A stretch of 64,000 bases of DNA from Gnetum montanum (GCA_015680685.1 MNCI01024945.1:59772-123771); one strand, 5' to 3'; shown: positions 9,540 through 22,030, counted from the first letter of the stretch. Notes: generated by a model from the letters alone, not told the origin. Translations and numbers: made by a program.

Positions 9540-10460
9540 CATATGTGCTAGGCTTAAAACAAAAATTTTCTAATGTATTTAAGGGGGAATTAAATGGATT
9601 ACCACTAATGAGGAATTTATAGCATTAAATTAATTTCATTCCTAGTGCTACCATTCCAAATGAGAGAGTTTACTAAATGGTGCCAAATCAGCAATTAGAA
9701 TTGCAAAGGTAGTTAGAGGAGTTACTTGCAAATTACTTCATGAGGGAATCCATTTCACCTTCTGCAATTCTAGCAATGCTAGTGCCAAAGAAGGATAGTG
9801 ATAAATGAAGGATGTTCATTGATTCTACGATAGTAAATAGGATAACAATAAGGTACATGTTTCTTATTCCAAGGATGGATGATATCCTTGATGTTCTTAC
9901 CAATGTTGAAATGTTTAGCAAAATTGATTTAAAGAGTGATTACCATCAAATTAGAATCAAACTTGGTGATGAATAGAAGATAGCTTTCAAGACACCGGAT
10001 GAACTATTTGAGTGGTTGATGATGCCATTTGGGCTCACAAATGTACTTGCTACATTCATGAGGTTAATGCATGATGTATTGAAGCACTTGATTAGTAAGT
10101 GTTGTATTATCTTTTTGACAATATTTTGGTATAGATCTCTAAGGAGCAAGAACACTTAGATTACTTGTAAATGGTATGTATTAAGTTTGAGGATGTATAG
10201 GTAGTAATCAATGTAAAGAAAAGTCACTTCTTTAAGAGGAAAACCACATATTTGGATCATGTCATTTCTAAAAAAACTAAATTTAGATGGAAATTACTAA
10301 GGTAAAAGCTATTAGGAATTGGCCAACTCCTAATAATGTTGGGTAGGTAAGATTATTCCTTAGTTTAGCAAGATTTTGTAAAAGGTTCATAAAAAATTTT
10401 AGTGTTATTTTATGGTCTATGTTTTCTTTGTTAAGGAAAAAGAAAGATTTTAGATGGAAT
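9540..10460 (+). pseudogene. Reverse transcriptase of element F
   Basis: Gypsy RT motifs appear in order: VPKKDSDK-stop-RMFIDS (about 9783-9822), IPRMDDILDVL (about 9868-9900), FSKIDLKSDYHQIRI (about 9913-9957), AFKTPDELFEWLMMPFGLTN (about 9983-10042) and a catalytic box about 10108-10125 read as LFDNILV, where YFDDILV is usual. The second Asp is changed to Asn, a G-to-A change that should abolish polymerisation. Several TAG/TAA stops and at least one frameshift are present. The motif spellings are those of plant chromoviruses. Confidence 0.8.
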
Positions 10461-10499
10461 AATAAAACCTAAGGGAGATATGACTTATTGGAATTAAAG

Positions 10500-11065
10500 A
10501 TTACTAATGAACCAATGATTTCAATGCCAAATTTTCAAATGACGTTTCAATTGGAGGTGGATGCAAGTGGACTTGCCATTATTGGAGTATTTTGACAAGA
10601 AGATAGGCATGTTGCTTTATTTTTTAAAAAATTTAATGACTCAAGAAAAAAACATAGAATATATGGGAAGTCATTATACACTATTCTTTAAATAATCAAG
10701 CATTTGAGGCTTTACTTATTTCCCAAAGAGTTCACCTTGATGAAATAACACAAAGAAATACAATTTTTAAACTCTCAAAAGAAGTTGAGAGTAAAGCATA
10801 TGAAGTGGGTTACATAGTTGTAATAGTTTAATTTTATGTTGAAGCACAAAATTCTAATGTGGTGACTGATGCATTATCCAGGGTGCATGTAGTAAATTCT
10901 ACTATACTTCATGTGGAAGATATGGACGATTTTGCGAATTTGTATGAGCATAATGTTGATTTTGGATAGGTCTAGAGGAGCCTCAAAGAGTCATTGTTGA
11001 GTAGGATAGATCCTTGAAGGAACTATGATATTCAATATGAACTATTATTGAAAAATGGAAAGGTA
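10500..11065 (+). pseudogene. RNase H and start of integrase of element F, truncated
   Basis: LEVDASGLAIIGVF (about 10552-10593) is the first RNase H motif with its catalytic Asp. The domain continues to a decayed 'DALSR' ending near 10890. About 50 codons further, 'LLKNGKVCIS' matches the start of the chromovirus integrase region ('GFLxKGxRLCIP'). The element then stops at about 11065 and the sequence becomes the middle of an Athila-like LTR. Integrase core, chromodomain and 3' LTR are absent. Confidence 0.7.
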
Positions 11066-11610
11066 TGTATTTCTTACGTAACATAGATTTGTTTTTCATA
11101 TGCACTTTACATTTCAATTATCATTTACATTTCTGATGCATGTTAGTTTTTGGCAGAATAACTATGACTAATCTTGAAAATTAAGTGTAGTGATTTGGTA
11201 ACTAAGTAGTAATATTATTTTATTTTCTCAATAATGATTTACTAATTAATCCTAGTAACAAATATATGAGCCTAAGATGTGAATGGAAGATTAGGAATAG
11301 AAGCTTATCACTAATAGGCCAAACTAGATTTACTTTTCATTATCTTTTAAGTAATTATAATCATTATTCATACTAAAATGTTCTATTCTTACTACATGAG
11401 AGAAAAAAACTAGAATTACATCTTATGCCTTATTATAAGTTAAACCATACACTTTGATTGTCATTAACTCTAGTAAGAAGACAATGATTAATGAGCCTCA
11501 TATTAACTACCTAAAGTTCATACTGTCCCTTCCATAAGTTACAATATTTTTGTGCATGTACACTTACATGAATTGTATGATTAGGCATTGAAAACTCTCA
11601 TCACTCATCA
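11066..11610 (+). repeat. Truncated 5' LTR of Athila-like element A
   Basis: Only the R/U5 part remains. It begins near 'catatgcactttac', matching the middle of the E LTR (about 53623), and ends with the family terminus 'actctcatcactcatca'. U3 and the TATA box are missing. The junction with F at about 11065 therefore joins two broken elements. Confidence 0.7.
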
Positions 11611-11629
11611 TTAGTACCATTGCTAGTGA
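11611..11629 (+). promoter_or_regulatory. Primer-binding site of element A (tRNA-Asp type)
   Basis: ttagtaccattgctagtga is a decayed copy of the PBS seen intact at 54106 (ttggcaccgttgctgggga), complementary to the 3' end of tRNA-Asp. Nearly all differences are transitions. Confidence 0.7.
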
Positions 11630-11833
11630 TGGTATTAATATTCCAATTAGTTGATACTATACAAGTTTGTTATACTAGTATTTCATGATTTACATTTCAA
11701 AAGATATGATATTCTCAAACAAACATTTAGGTATTACTTAATTAAACATGGATTTGATACATAAATTAAATTCTCCACATAAAAATAATATTAATAAGAG
11801 TAATGATAAGATCTATATTGAAGAAAATTGGAA
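11630..11833 (+). mobile_element. Leader of element A, left of the Tat insertion
   Basis: This is untranslated leader corresponding to about 54125-54270 of E. It is cut by T; the homologous sequence resumes after 26410. Confidence 0.5.
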
Positions 11834-14354
11834 TGGACCTACTTTATTCACTTTTTATGTTCAATGGAAATTCATACTAAGTGTGGTCTTAACATCATCC
11901 TATATATATTTGGGCACCATAATTCTAAAATACATTGTTACAAGATATATTAATAGCTCCCAAAGATCTCAGTGACCATTTCAGATTATAATCTAACTTA
12001 TGGACTTCATTTTCAATGACATTCAAAAAACTCCAAAATCAAAATGTTTCTAAGTATTAGAGGCAATATACATTTTGAATCAAGCTTTCTTTGATACTGC
12101 AAAATAAAATGTCTTAAAAATAGCTTCATAATACATGTTATTGATTGTTAGAGATGTCTAGGGACCATTTGGAATCATATCCCAACTTCTTGACTTTAGT
12201 TTCAATAACCCTAGAAAACTTTCAAAAAAATTTAAAAATTTTGCTAAGTGTTGTTGATGTTGATGCTAACATTAGCAGCAAGAGCATCATTACTAGAACT
12301 TTCAAACCTTATTAAAACTAAATTTTTACATATGTAATGAATTCCAAGATATACGATAATGCATCAATAATAGTTTTGTCATTCTAGGCTTCTAAAATTG
12401 GTACTTTTTCATAGGTTTTTCCAAGACTTAGAAAACCATATTTTTGCTAAGTTTGAAAAATTAACAAAGTCAAAACTTATATCAACAACTTTGAATTATT
12501 TCATACATTAAATTTGTAGCATTTCACTAGTTTACATGCCTCTTAGTAGTTAAAAATTATCATTTTTACTCATTCTTGTGTCAATTAAATTATTTTGGAA
12601 GCTAGAATTTTTACCCTAAAAAATGTCAAAATAACTTTCAAGATCTAGAACTGATGCTAATGCTCTTAATGATACCTACATATATGGCATCCAATAGCAT
12701 TAACAAATTCCTAAGCTCCCTTGACTTTACCTTGGCATCCTTCGATGTTAGTTTGGAGCTTAAAGGGAATCCCTATAAAATTAGAAATATTAGGAAAAAC
12801 AGCTTAAAATTTGGCTGCGTATTAGCATCACCATTCTTAGATGTCATAAAATGGTGTCATTGACCTTTACAATCAATATTTTAGGATATTTTCAAGCTTC
12901 TCATGTCCCTCCACATTGTCATAACATTATTTTATCTCATTTCATTAATGTTTTAGGTGCCTTGAAGGTTATGGGAAGAGATTTGGAAAAGTAAAAATAA
13001 AATTTTATAAGTGTTCAATGAACATTGATGTTCGTAGCTTTAGTGTACGCAATGACACTTTTGGAACCAACATTACCCAATCACTAACATTCAACTTTTA
13101 CATCTAACATCTTCTTCTAGCATCATAGGATCCTTAGCATCATTTTGATAAATTTTAGCATCAAGTTAGGTAACAAACAAGGATTTAAAAGTTTAAAAGT
13201 GGCACTTCAATAATGATCCAAAAACTTATCTCATCATTGGTAACATAGCTATCAACATCAACTCGATAGGTCATCACACTTATAAAGTTAAAACTTTAAA
13301 CTTGTTATTTTTAAACTCTAAACTAGCTTTGAAAGAACTACAATTAACTCAAAGTTTGATTTTAGTAATATTAAGTTGAAATTAGAAACTTTAGACCTAC
13401 AAACAAGAGTTCAAAATATGAATTTCAAGTAAATTTCTTAAGATTTAAGACCAGTTGTCAAATTTTAGGAGATCAAGAGAACATGTGCATGTCATCATCA
13501 TGGAAACCCCATGCTTTGTTACCATCTTTTAGATCCCAAGCATTAGTTCCAAAGATAAAATTTTTTGTTCTTAACTAAAGTATGGATTTAAATAGTGAAA
13601 TTAAACCTCTTAAGGGTTAGGATATGTATTGGGAAGCTAAGGACATGAGCCAAGACCAATTTCAATTCACTTACATTTTTCTTTTATCACTTGTAGCTTG
13701 GCCCTCCATAAGAGGTGAATACTTTGTAATTCATCAATAACTCATTTTATTGTTTGGGAACAAACTGAAGATCTTTTTTCCATATTGTAGCATCCTATCT
13801 TTATTATTTTATAATTTCTTACTTGCATTCTATACTTAGAATTTATTCTATCTCCCATACTACATTCTATACTTTGCCAATTTTTAAACAAGTTATACTT
13901 GGCTATTTTATTTTTATTTATTTATTTATTTTGCAAAACAATCACATTTTTTAGAAGGAATCTAAGATCCTTATCTTCACATTGAAGTCTCCATATTTTA
14001 ATAGTTTGTACTTTTTACTTAGATTTTACACTCAATTTTTATTTTATCATTCATACCCTACTTCATACTTAGGTTATTTTTTAATAATTTATAGTTAGTC
14101 ATTTTTCTCAATAATTTGAACTCATCATCTTTCACATTAAAACCTTACTTTATCCATCATTTCATTATCATTCCTAGTTTATTTGTAGTGAATTCTATGT
14201 TGATTATAGGTTTCATGCTCCTTTATTACATAATCATTAATACATCAAGGATTATATTGGTCTGAAGATCATTAACTGTTATGCATTAAGTATTCCAACA
14301 CTTCGTTCATGGAGGTTTGTTTGTAGGAGGGTGAAGAAAATTTTTGTAGGAACA
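11834..14354 (+). repeat. 5' LTR of element T
   Basis: It aligns with 23914-26410. Shared anchors are 'aagtgtggtcttaacatcatcc' words (11879 / 23953), 'cttatggacttcattttcaat' (11997), 'cttggcatccttcgatgttag' (12731), 'cttgtagcttggccctccataagaggtgaatac' (13690) and the end 'ttcatggaggt...gtagga'. The copies differ heavily, so the insertion is old. A run of short ORFs (for example 12654-12863) is not coding. Confidence 0.75.
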
Positions 14355-14376
14355 TTTTTGGCTCTAGAAGGAGGAC
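14355..14376 (+). promoter_or_regulatory. Possible primer-binding site of element T
   Basis: tttttggctctagaaggagg follows the 5' LTR end 'gaaca'. Many Tat elements have 'tttttggcg...' here; the tRNA cannot be named from this decayed copy. Confidence 0.35.
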
Positions 14377-14419
14377 CAATAGCCTTTCTAATATCTCTAA
14401 CCTATTTCCTAGTAGCTTA

Positions 14420-17350
14420 TAGATCTTTTCAACACTTAGAATTTTTCTTGCTTTGGTTATTTTTCACATAGTTATATTTCTTATTTTCTTTTGCACTTGA
14501 TCCATGATTCTTCTCTAAGTGTGTGTAGGAGACTTTCTTTGATGCCATAAAGGGTAAGGATCTGAATTTTCCTAGGGATCTCAAGCCTGTAAGTATATGG
14601 AAATGTTGAAATCCTAGCCATTCACAAAACCCATGATGCAACATGACTATAAAGTTGTATGCACTAAAAGAGAAATAAGCATTACACTATCTAAGAATAA
14701 GATAAGAAGAATTACCAAACACAAGGAAACCAATGATTTGAGATCTTTTCTAACTAACCAAAATCATCTCATTAAGCTAATCCCATTTGGGCAAGCCATG
14801 CTAGAAGAATTATTTCTCATGATGGATGAAGTACAAGCCTTGGTGAGCACTATTAGGGATCATATCATTAGAAACCCCTAGATCAATGTTAGTAGTAGAA
14901 ATATTCAATTTCAAGACAAATATAGTAGTAATGTGAGGACATTGGTATTCATGATAGTGGTGAGGAGAAACCTCCTTATGTCTCTCTTCTCATTAATCCT
15001 CTTAATCCACTAAATAATCCTACTACATAACATGGGAATCTTATTAGCTCTACCAACATATTTTTGGTTCCTATGCCTTAAAATATTATTTCTTCACTAC
15101 CTATTTTGGTTAATCCTACAATAATAACCCCTCATACAACACATATGTCATGGTTGTATAGCCTTTGTTTTGAATACTAGCACTATTAATTCATGATCTC
15201 ATGTTCAAAATCCCAATCTACTGATAAACCTATTCAAGACACTTTCCTTTGTGCTACAAACTTAACAAGCTTAGGTCTCATTGTCATTTCTTCCACCTAC
15301 ATAGCATGTATCTCAATATAATACACCAAAAATTTCCATGCCAATCATTGTATCACTATAACCATTGTTGCCCCCTCATAATGCCATTTTGGATAACCCC
15401 ACTACTTCATCAATTCCTAGTGTTCCACCCAAACTAATGTTCTTAATATAAGACCTGACATCAGGGATTCATGTGAATGAGGATCAAATAATGAAAGCCA
15501 CAAAATTGCATTAACATAGTCCTTTAGCCTCCATTGCACATCTTCTTGTTATTTCCATTTGTTCCATAATTCCCCCACTCAAGTCCTTGAAAGTGTTTCA
15601 TTCTCAAGTTTTACCAAGTATAATGAGGAATTCAATCCAACAAATCATGTAATTATCTTTCATAATGAATGTATGATTTTAGTCCATTATTCCCATATCA
15701 TCTTTCATGGTTTTTCTAATTCTTTAATAGGAAAGGCACTAGATTAATATAGGGTCCTATCTCATAGATCCATTACCTCCTTAGAGTAATTCTTCATAGC
15801 ATTTATTAAGAGATTTAAATATAGATTAGCAAACATGAAACTCTACAAAAATTGTTACCCATAAAGTAAGCTTCTAATGAGTCTATCTCTAAGTTTATTT
15901 CATGAAAATGAAGCTCACCTATTCATTATGTGATGATCAACTATTAGACATCTTTGAAGAAGTTGTAAAAAATTACATCATAGGCATGTTACTTTATCAT
16001 AGGCCACTTAGCCTCCATGATATCATCATCTTTTCCAACCATATTAAAAAGGTGGCTATTCACTATAATGATTCAAAATGGATCAACTTCTATAACAAGG
16101 CAAATAAAGTAGCATGCAAGGACAAGTCTACTTAAAACACTAGTCAAACTATGGCTTCAATGAGCTAAACTATGTTAGGTTTATAATAAAATAGTTGAGG
16201 AAATGGTAGGAAAAATAATTTGAACTCAAATCTAAAGCCCAATGATTATGGACAAACACATTAAATAATGGAGGACAACCAAGAAGACCACAAAAGGATA
16301 TATCCAAATATCATAAATTTCAATTGCATATACTTAACTGTATAGCATCCTATTGAAAGATGGGCATATTATGCCTAAATAAGTTTCAAAGAAAACAAGA
16401 GCATGATTCAAATGACTTCAAGCCTTTGTTATTAATACTTTCTAATTAATGGAGTGAGAGACACCTATTCCTAAGTGGAAACATTCAAAACAATTTCTAC
16501 TACTATCATGACACTCTAAGCCATGACATGAATAATTACATCATAGGCAGAGTTGATGTTTAGGAATTAATTAAAAGAAGTAATAATATTCAATACAATA
16601 GTGCAACCTATTAGTTTAAACATGCAATTATATCAATATCCTTTGAATTTCCATTCAAGGAGAATTTTAATTTTCTATTTTCAATGCAAAGGTAATTTCC
16701 CAAAAGTTCCATTTATCATCCAAATGGATTTCTCTTAATATCAATCTATCCCATCATCTTATGTAACCCCATCAAGGTTTAATAAGCCTTATATAATTAA
16801 TATCCCCTAGAATAATGCTAATGATCCTACATCCTAAAGTGTATGAAGGGATCCATTGGTCATTGATATGACATGTCATTATGATGAAGTCCCTATTCAT
16901 TCCTAACACATATTCACTTATCCTCCTTCTCCTTAAAGGAATAGATTCCCTACACCTACTCATCCTATGGACTATTCCCCTATTTTATCCTATGATACTC
17001 CACCTCCATCTTGTCCCTTATCTTCACCTAAGTTGCAAGAGCCTACCTTCCTCCACACTTTCACTTTACCCATCAAGATCCTTATCCAAGCTCAAAAGGA
17101 AGTAATAACTAATGATAAAGGAAAAGAGAAAGAATAGGCCAAAAAACACCCTATTTTAAAAAATAAAGTTTCATTCTATGGAACATCAAACATATATCCT
17201 CCTAATTCTATTTTCATTAGGGATAAGGCCCTACCCTAAATTGTAACTACAATGAATTCATAGGGATAAATCGTTCTCTTTTAACAATCTTATTGGTGCT
17301 TAATCCTCTATGCTATGAGTCTAATTTTTTGGTTTTCAAGGGATAAAACA
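14420..17350 (+). pseudogene. gag: Gag region of element T
   Basis: About 2.9 kb of coding-like but heavily broken plus-strand sequence lies between PBS and protease. The clearest segments are 14633-14881, containing LEELFLMMDEVQALVSTIRDH (a coiled-coil-like start often seen in Tat Gag), and 15902-16135, containing SLCDDQLLDIFEEVVKNYI and MLLYHRPLSLHDII, resembling the 'dEeLl.lF..gL.p...' part of retrotransposon Gag. A Pro-rich section at 16790-17100 may be the tail. No zinc knuckle was recognised. Assignment rests mainly on position and on these patterns. Confidence 0.5.
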
Positions 17351-17559
17351 TAAAACACATCCTATGATGGATTGCATGTGACAACGTCCAGTTTACATTA
17401 CCAAACATATCAGAGATAACATGTCACTACTCATGGTGCACAGAGATGATGAGTTGAAACCCATGTCATCTCTTGGGTATTAAATAAGCATCTCAACCTC
17501 AAAAAAGAGGTCACTTAATCTAACTACAATTCCTCTTTTATGTCATTCAATGGCACTAG

Positions 17560-17830
17560 AGTAAAAATTATAAGAGCAATAAAATTACTTTTTTGATAGG
17601 AAGTTTGTTTGCATTCGAGGTGACATTCTCTATCATTAGAGATTTTTCTAGAATGAATGTTTTCCTAGGATGACCTTGGTTGGTGTATCATTATGCTATT
17701 TTCTCACCTTTTCATTAAGAGATACACTTCCCCTATAAAGATAGGGAAATAGTTTTACGTGCTGATCCTAAACCTCCAACTATCACAACTAGATGTTTTA
17801 GAAGAAACTAGCATAAAAACATAACTTTCT
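17560..17830 (+). pseudogene. Protease relic of element T
   Basis: The translation around 17610-17790 contains FSRMNVFLGWPWL, HYAIFSPFH-stop-EIHFPY and REIVLRADP. These match the Tat protease end, usually written 'YNxLLGRPWLHxAGAVPSSLHQKVKF', with LGRPWL read here as LGWPWL (single-base Arg to Trp change). The upstream catalytic Asp could not be fixed. Retropepsin would mature Gag-Pol. Confidence 0.6.
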
Positions 17831-18349
17831 CTCATCAGTCAAATATCTTTAATAAAATAACATGAGTCTCATTCAAGCATTCCTTGGTCATATAGCACTC
17901 ATGAATTTGTAGATTTAGGATTTAGTAAGTTAGACATCATTGAGTTTGTTAAAAGCATAAAGATTCCTACTAAATCTAAACCCAAGAAATCTATCACTAA
18001 GTAATTATTACCTTAAAAGCATGGCTTGGTTATTTCACTTTATTATTTTATTATATTTACTTCTATTCTAGTATTAAGATGTTATAAGAAGCCTAATTTT
18101 ATTGAGTACCATAGGTCATTATGTTGTATACCATAGTAAACTTCATTGGGGAAGTAACATGGCATTACCTAATTTAATCATAGAATATCTTCTTAATAAA
18201 TACATGATGTATTTGGACTATATCAAGATTCTCAAACTTCTCATAATGTAAAAATTATATTCATAATTAGCCCACAAAAGAGATAATCATCTAGTTAAGA
18301 TCCAAAAGTTTATCTTTTCCCTTAATTACTAGTCTAGCATTAGGTAAGT
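17831..18349 (+). other. Protease-RT linker of element T, degraded
   Basis: Broken coding-like stretches such as FVDLGFSKLDIIEFVKSIK at about 17910 suggest the linker continues for about 180 bp. After about 18020 I see nothing recognisable. Confidence 0.35.
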
Positions 18350-19620
18350 CAAACTAGTGCCACAACAAGTCTTGTGTCCAATGCAAGACTACCTCCCTAT
18401 CCTAAATATGGAACACAAAGAATAATTGCTATCTTGAATAATTTCACACCATGGTAATCACATCTATGGGTGAGATGTTAGAAGAGCTTAATATAAATAA
18501 ATGAATCAATGCCACCTACTCAAAGTTAGGAATGTACCACCTCCCAGGGCCTCCCATCAACCACACATGACTCACAAGAGTGTTGTGTATATTGGCCTAA
18601 AATTTGTGCTCCAACACATTTTCTAGTTAAATATACATAATTTCTTGAGTCTTGATTTTATCTATGAAAGCAACATATAGAGAAGTTAGACTAGAACCAA
18701 TAGAAACTAAAATCAAGACTAAGCTAAAAACTAGGAAAGACACTTGGAAAGATCAACATTATGAAATTATCTTGTAGTGTAAATAGATATAAGAGCCTTT
18801 TGGACACTCCTAAATCAAACCCAAGTTAGGCCTATCATGAAGTACATGCATGAACTTGACCCACTCAATTGCATCATATCACCTATGCTCCAAAGCTATA
18901 GCCATCTCATCCAAGAATCATGTATAGATAGCAAGATGCTAGTTGCTCTCAAGGTCCATCTCACAAATCTTTATTTCCAACATATTCAAGTAGGTATCTT
19001 CCTTATTAGGGTTGTTTGTCCTACACATGCAAGAAAAATAAAACTAACATTAGAGACACAAAGATCACAAGAAAATCATACTTAGAAAAATTATGTAATG
19101 TCATGTCAACTTACTTAGACATTGTAATGTGCATGTCAATAAGACCAAATAATATATGAATTATCTTAGTGTCCAAAAATAGTGTAAAATCTATGTTGAA
19201 TTACTTATAGGAACATTCCCCCTACAAATAATCTAAGTCCCTATGTCAAAACTCCCTGGTATGTCCATGATCATTAACAAAAGTAACTACATCATCAACA
19301 TCCTACTTCACATAACCTAAGAGCCTAGGACATGATCTAGGGTAGATATACTCTAGGACATATGACACAATCCTAATGGAAAATAATATCCAAATCGAAA
19401 GATGGAAATGTTTGTGGTAGGATTCTAGAAAATAAGTAGTTCTAGAAACAATAAGTCATCATCAATGACAAGAAAAGCCTTATACTTCTAGGCTTTTTCA
19501 TGATCATAAAACTCACATCACATATCAAGAAGAACATAGGATCTATGATCAATAACCTAAGAATCACACCTCTCCCATAGTAAGGTGACATAAAAAATCG
19601 AGGGTTAGAACTTCTTCAAT
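18350..19620 (-). pseudogene. Unidentified antisense coding-like block inside element T
   Basis: Read on the minus strand, leftwards from 19620, this block has long coding-like runs whose stops are mostly TAG. Examples are DHRSYVLLDM followed by EFYDHEKA (about 19500-19560), NKEDTYLNMLEIKICEMD (about 18940-19000) and WLMGGPGRWYIPNFE (about 18525-18570). Two of the runs are preceded by pyrimidine-rich tracts ending in TAG (minus-strand 'ttcttgcatgtgtag' near 19018 and 'ttgctttcatag' near 18664) that look like intron acceptors. It lies between the protease and the pre-RT linker of T, where no antisense gene is expected, so it is probably an insertion or a captured gene fragment. I recognise no family. 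Confidence 0.35.
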
Positions 19621-19699
19621 AATATAAAAAACATTAAGAAACTATAAATATAAAAAAAACATTAAAAACACAAAATAACATACGTATAGGTCAATATGT

Positions 19700-20290
19700 A
19701 TCCTTTCCCTTAACCCTCAAATGAACTAACTCTTGTTCATTATCCATGGTATCAAAATAACACTTGGTCAAAATTTTGACCTTAGTTCATATAGGCTAGA
19801 TACTTAGAACATTTGATCGTATTTTATTCTAGTACTTAGCCAAAAATTTTCTCTATCTTTAATTGCCCACTACTTAGAAATTTTTTTCCCTAATGACACT
19901 TAATACTTAGTTAAATTTTCTTCCTTTCACATCTTTCCTATTTCAGGAATTTTTGATTTTAACTACAATTTTTAATTCTACCACATGCCTTGGAAAACTT
20001 TCAAGTGTAGGTTTTGGCTCAAGAACTTAGAAAAATTTTCAGTTTTAACCCCAGTCCTAATGCCTTAAAATATCTTAATCCTAGTTCTAATCTCAATCTT
20101 TCCTTTCCAAAACTTAACAAAATTTTTTATTAGTTTCATAATATTTGGCCATATTTTGGTCTTCCTATCCTATCCTTTCCAACACTTAGAAAAAAATCAT
20201 CTTCCCATTTCCTTTATCTCTAACCATTTTGTTAATACCTTAGACCTTATGTCAACCTTATGCACCACCAACTACACACCAACGCCAAGC
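19700..20290. repeat. Diverged short repeats around ACTTAGAAAAATTTTC
   Basis: Words such as tacttagccaaaaattttc, ctacttagaaatttttt, atacttagttaaattttc, gaacttagaaaaattttc and acacttagaaaaaaatc recur every 50-130 bp, with one more at 20887. They look like old tandem units. No gene is seen in this stretch. Confidence 0.45.
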
Positions 20291-20559
20291 ATTAACACCA
20301 CCAACTGAAGGTTAGTAGATCATGGCTATGCTTGTAAATGGGATTTGAAAAAAATACAAAGATAGGAGGACTCTAAACTCTATATATGCTAGTAGTGTTG
20401 ATCAAGTATACTAGCTATGTGCTAGTGGTGCAACTTAAGTGTATGATCAAAAATCAAGGGTGCATATTTAAAAAAAGATGGTTGTTGCATGCTATAGCAT
20501 TGTAGGTACTACTAGCACCACACTACACATGCTAGTCATTGACCTACATTGACAATGCC

Positions 20560-21080
20560 ATCATGCTATGATTATAATTCCTATGCATCTTTCCAATAAA
20601 TCTCAAAGAAAAGGAAAAAAAGAGAGAAGCCAAAATCCAACAAGAAATAGCAAAACTCCTAATCCAAAAATTGGTCGTTCTAGGTCTAAAGGTAACCTAC
20701 TCTGGCCATAACCAATCAAGGGAAGGCCTAATATAACCTTTAAGAACTACCTCCAAGGGATACAAACCAATAATTTCCTTCTCATCTCTCTCCCTAGAGC
20801 TTTCCATAGCAAATAACAAAAATGAAGAAAAGACCTTACAACTAGGAACAAACTGCCTTGATGTTATTAAAGGATCCATCCTAGAAACACTTAGGAAAAA
20901 TTATATCACCTTCACATGGGAGATATGATGACATGTCTGGTTTGAACCTCATTATTATCTGACATAACATCATCCTTAAGAAGGGTTCTAATCCTATCAA
21001 ATAAAAAGCCCAAAAAATCGAGCTTCATCTCCTTATCTATTACATCTTATATCTCTTATTTGATTCTAAAATGCACTACA
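20560..21080 (+). pseudogene. Pre-RT segment of element T; RT core deleted
   Basis: The plus strand reads NKNEEKTLQLGTNCLDVIKG, then SILETLRKNYITFTWEI and DDMSGLNLIIICHNI (about 20812-20985). This matches the segment upstream of RT in Tat elements ('IGTxLxxExxxxLIxLLRxYxDVFAWSYEDMPGLDPxIVxHxL'). A Lys-rich 'KKPKKSS' start of RT follows, but fingers, palm and the catalytic YxDD motif are absent. Within about 100 bp the translation is already RNase H-like, so most of RT has been deleted. Upstream, 'IAKLLIQKLVVLGL' at about 20645 may be part of the linker. Confidence 0.6.
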
Positions 21081-21099
21081 TAAATACTAATAAATATTA

Positions 21100-21790
21100 C
21101 TTAGGAATTATCTTTTTCCTTAAGAAATGATGACACTACCTATGAGGGATAAATTCATGTTATTTGTTGAGATTATGTGTTATGGTCTATTGCAACTAAT
21201 CCTTACAATAATAATTGCATGGAAACATGAAAAATACTTCTGAGTTTGACTTATCCTACCTTGGAAACACTCTATTAAGGGACAAGACATAATGCACCTT
21301 CTTAAATTAGCCCTACTATCTAGACTTTCCACCATAACCATCCAACCTCTCCTGGAGGAATTAAGTAATAAAGAGATAACTCTTCCTCTAGTTATGATGT
21401 TGACACATGAGGATTTTGGTTCATACTTGTACTTTGATGGTGGTCATGCAACTTAAGGTTCTACTATAGCTTGTAAACTTCACTACTAGTGTATGGATCC
21501 TATTTATCAAACTTATAAATTTAATTTTCCATGCAATGATAATGTAGTAAAATAAAAAGATATTAATATAGGTTCACTCTTAACACTCCAACCTGTAATT
21601 AAAAGGCTTTCTATCCATGATGATTTTCAATTTGTAGTACACTGAGTGAATAATAAATATGCTTATAAGACTAAATACCTTCAATCTTATATAAATGTAG
21701 TAAAAAATATTATTTCTCAAATTGATGAATGTTTACTCATATATATCAATCACTCAAAAAAAAATTCTTACTAACACGTTAGCTACTTTC
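21100..21790 (+). pseudogene. RNase H remnant and archaeal-like RNase H of element T
   Basis: After a short remnant of the first RNase H end (YPTLETLY...HNAPS, 21260-21300), a second RNase H fold starts with SYLYFDGGHAT (about 21422-21454), retaining the first catalytic Asp. It continues with YKFNFPCNDNVVK, where the usual 'NNxAEYEAL' has lost its Glu to Lys, then IHDDFQFVVH and VNNKYAYKTKYLQSYINVV. The order gRNH-aRNH-INT is diagnostic of the Tat lineage. The Glu-to-Lys change and TAA/TAG stops make it inactive. Confidence 0.7.
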
Positions 21791-22030
21791 ACTCTTCTTA
21801 TCAATCTTTCTTTTCTTCAATATTATTTATCTCACTTAATGTAAGATACATCTATCACTCTTATAGATACATAATGTAGAAAAAGAGGAACAATATTATA
21901 ATATTATATAATATTTTCATATTGAAAAAATTGTTGAAAATATATCTTGTTTGCAAAAGGATACTTTTCATATACATTGTAAGTATTTTCATATTGTTGA
22001 TCCCAGTATTTAATGTTGTATTTTTATATC
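21791..22030 (+). other. AT-rich linker between aRNH and integrase of T
   Basis: This segment is decayed and has no recognised motif. It probably encoded the link to integrase and includes the AT-rich words 'atattataatattatataatatt' (about 21891). Confidence 0.4.

Noticed and set aside
18500-20900. A functional host gene in this interval
   Set aside because: Coding-like runs are broken by many stops and frame changes and have no complete exon structure; only a relic can be claimed.
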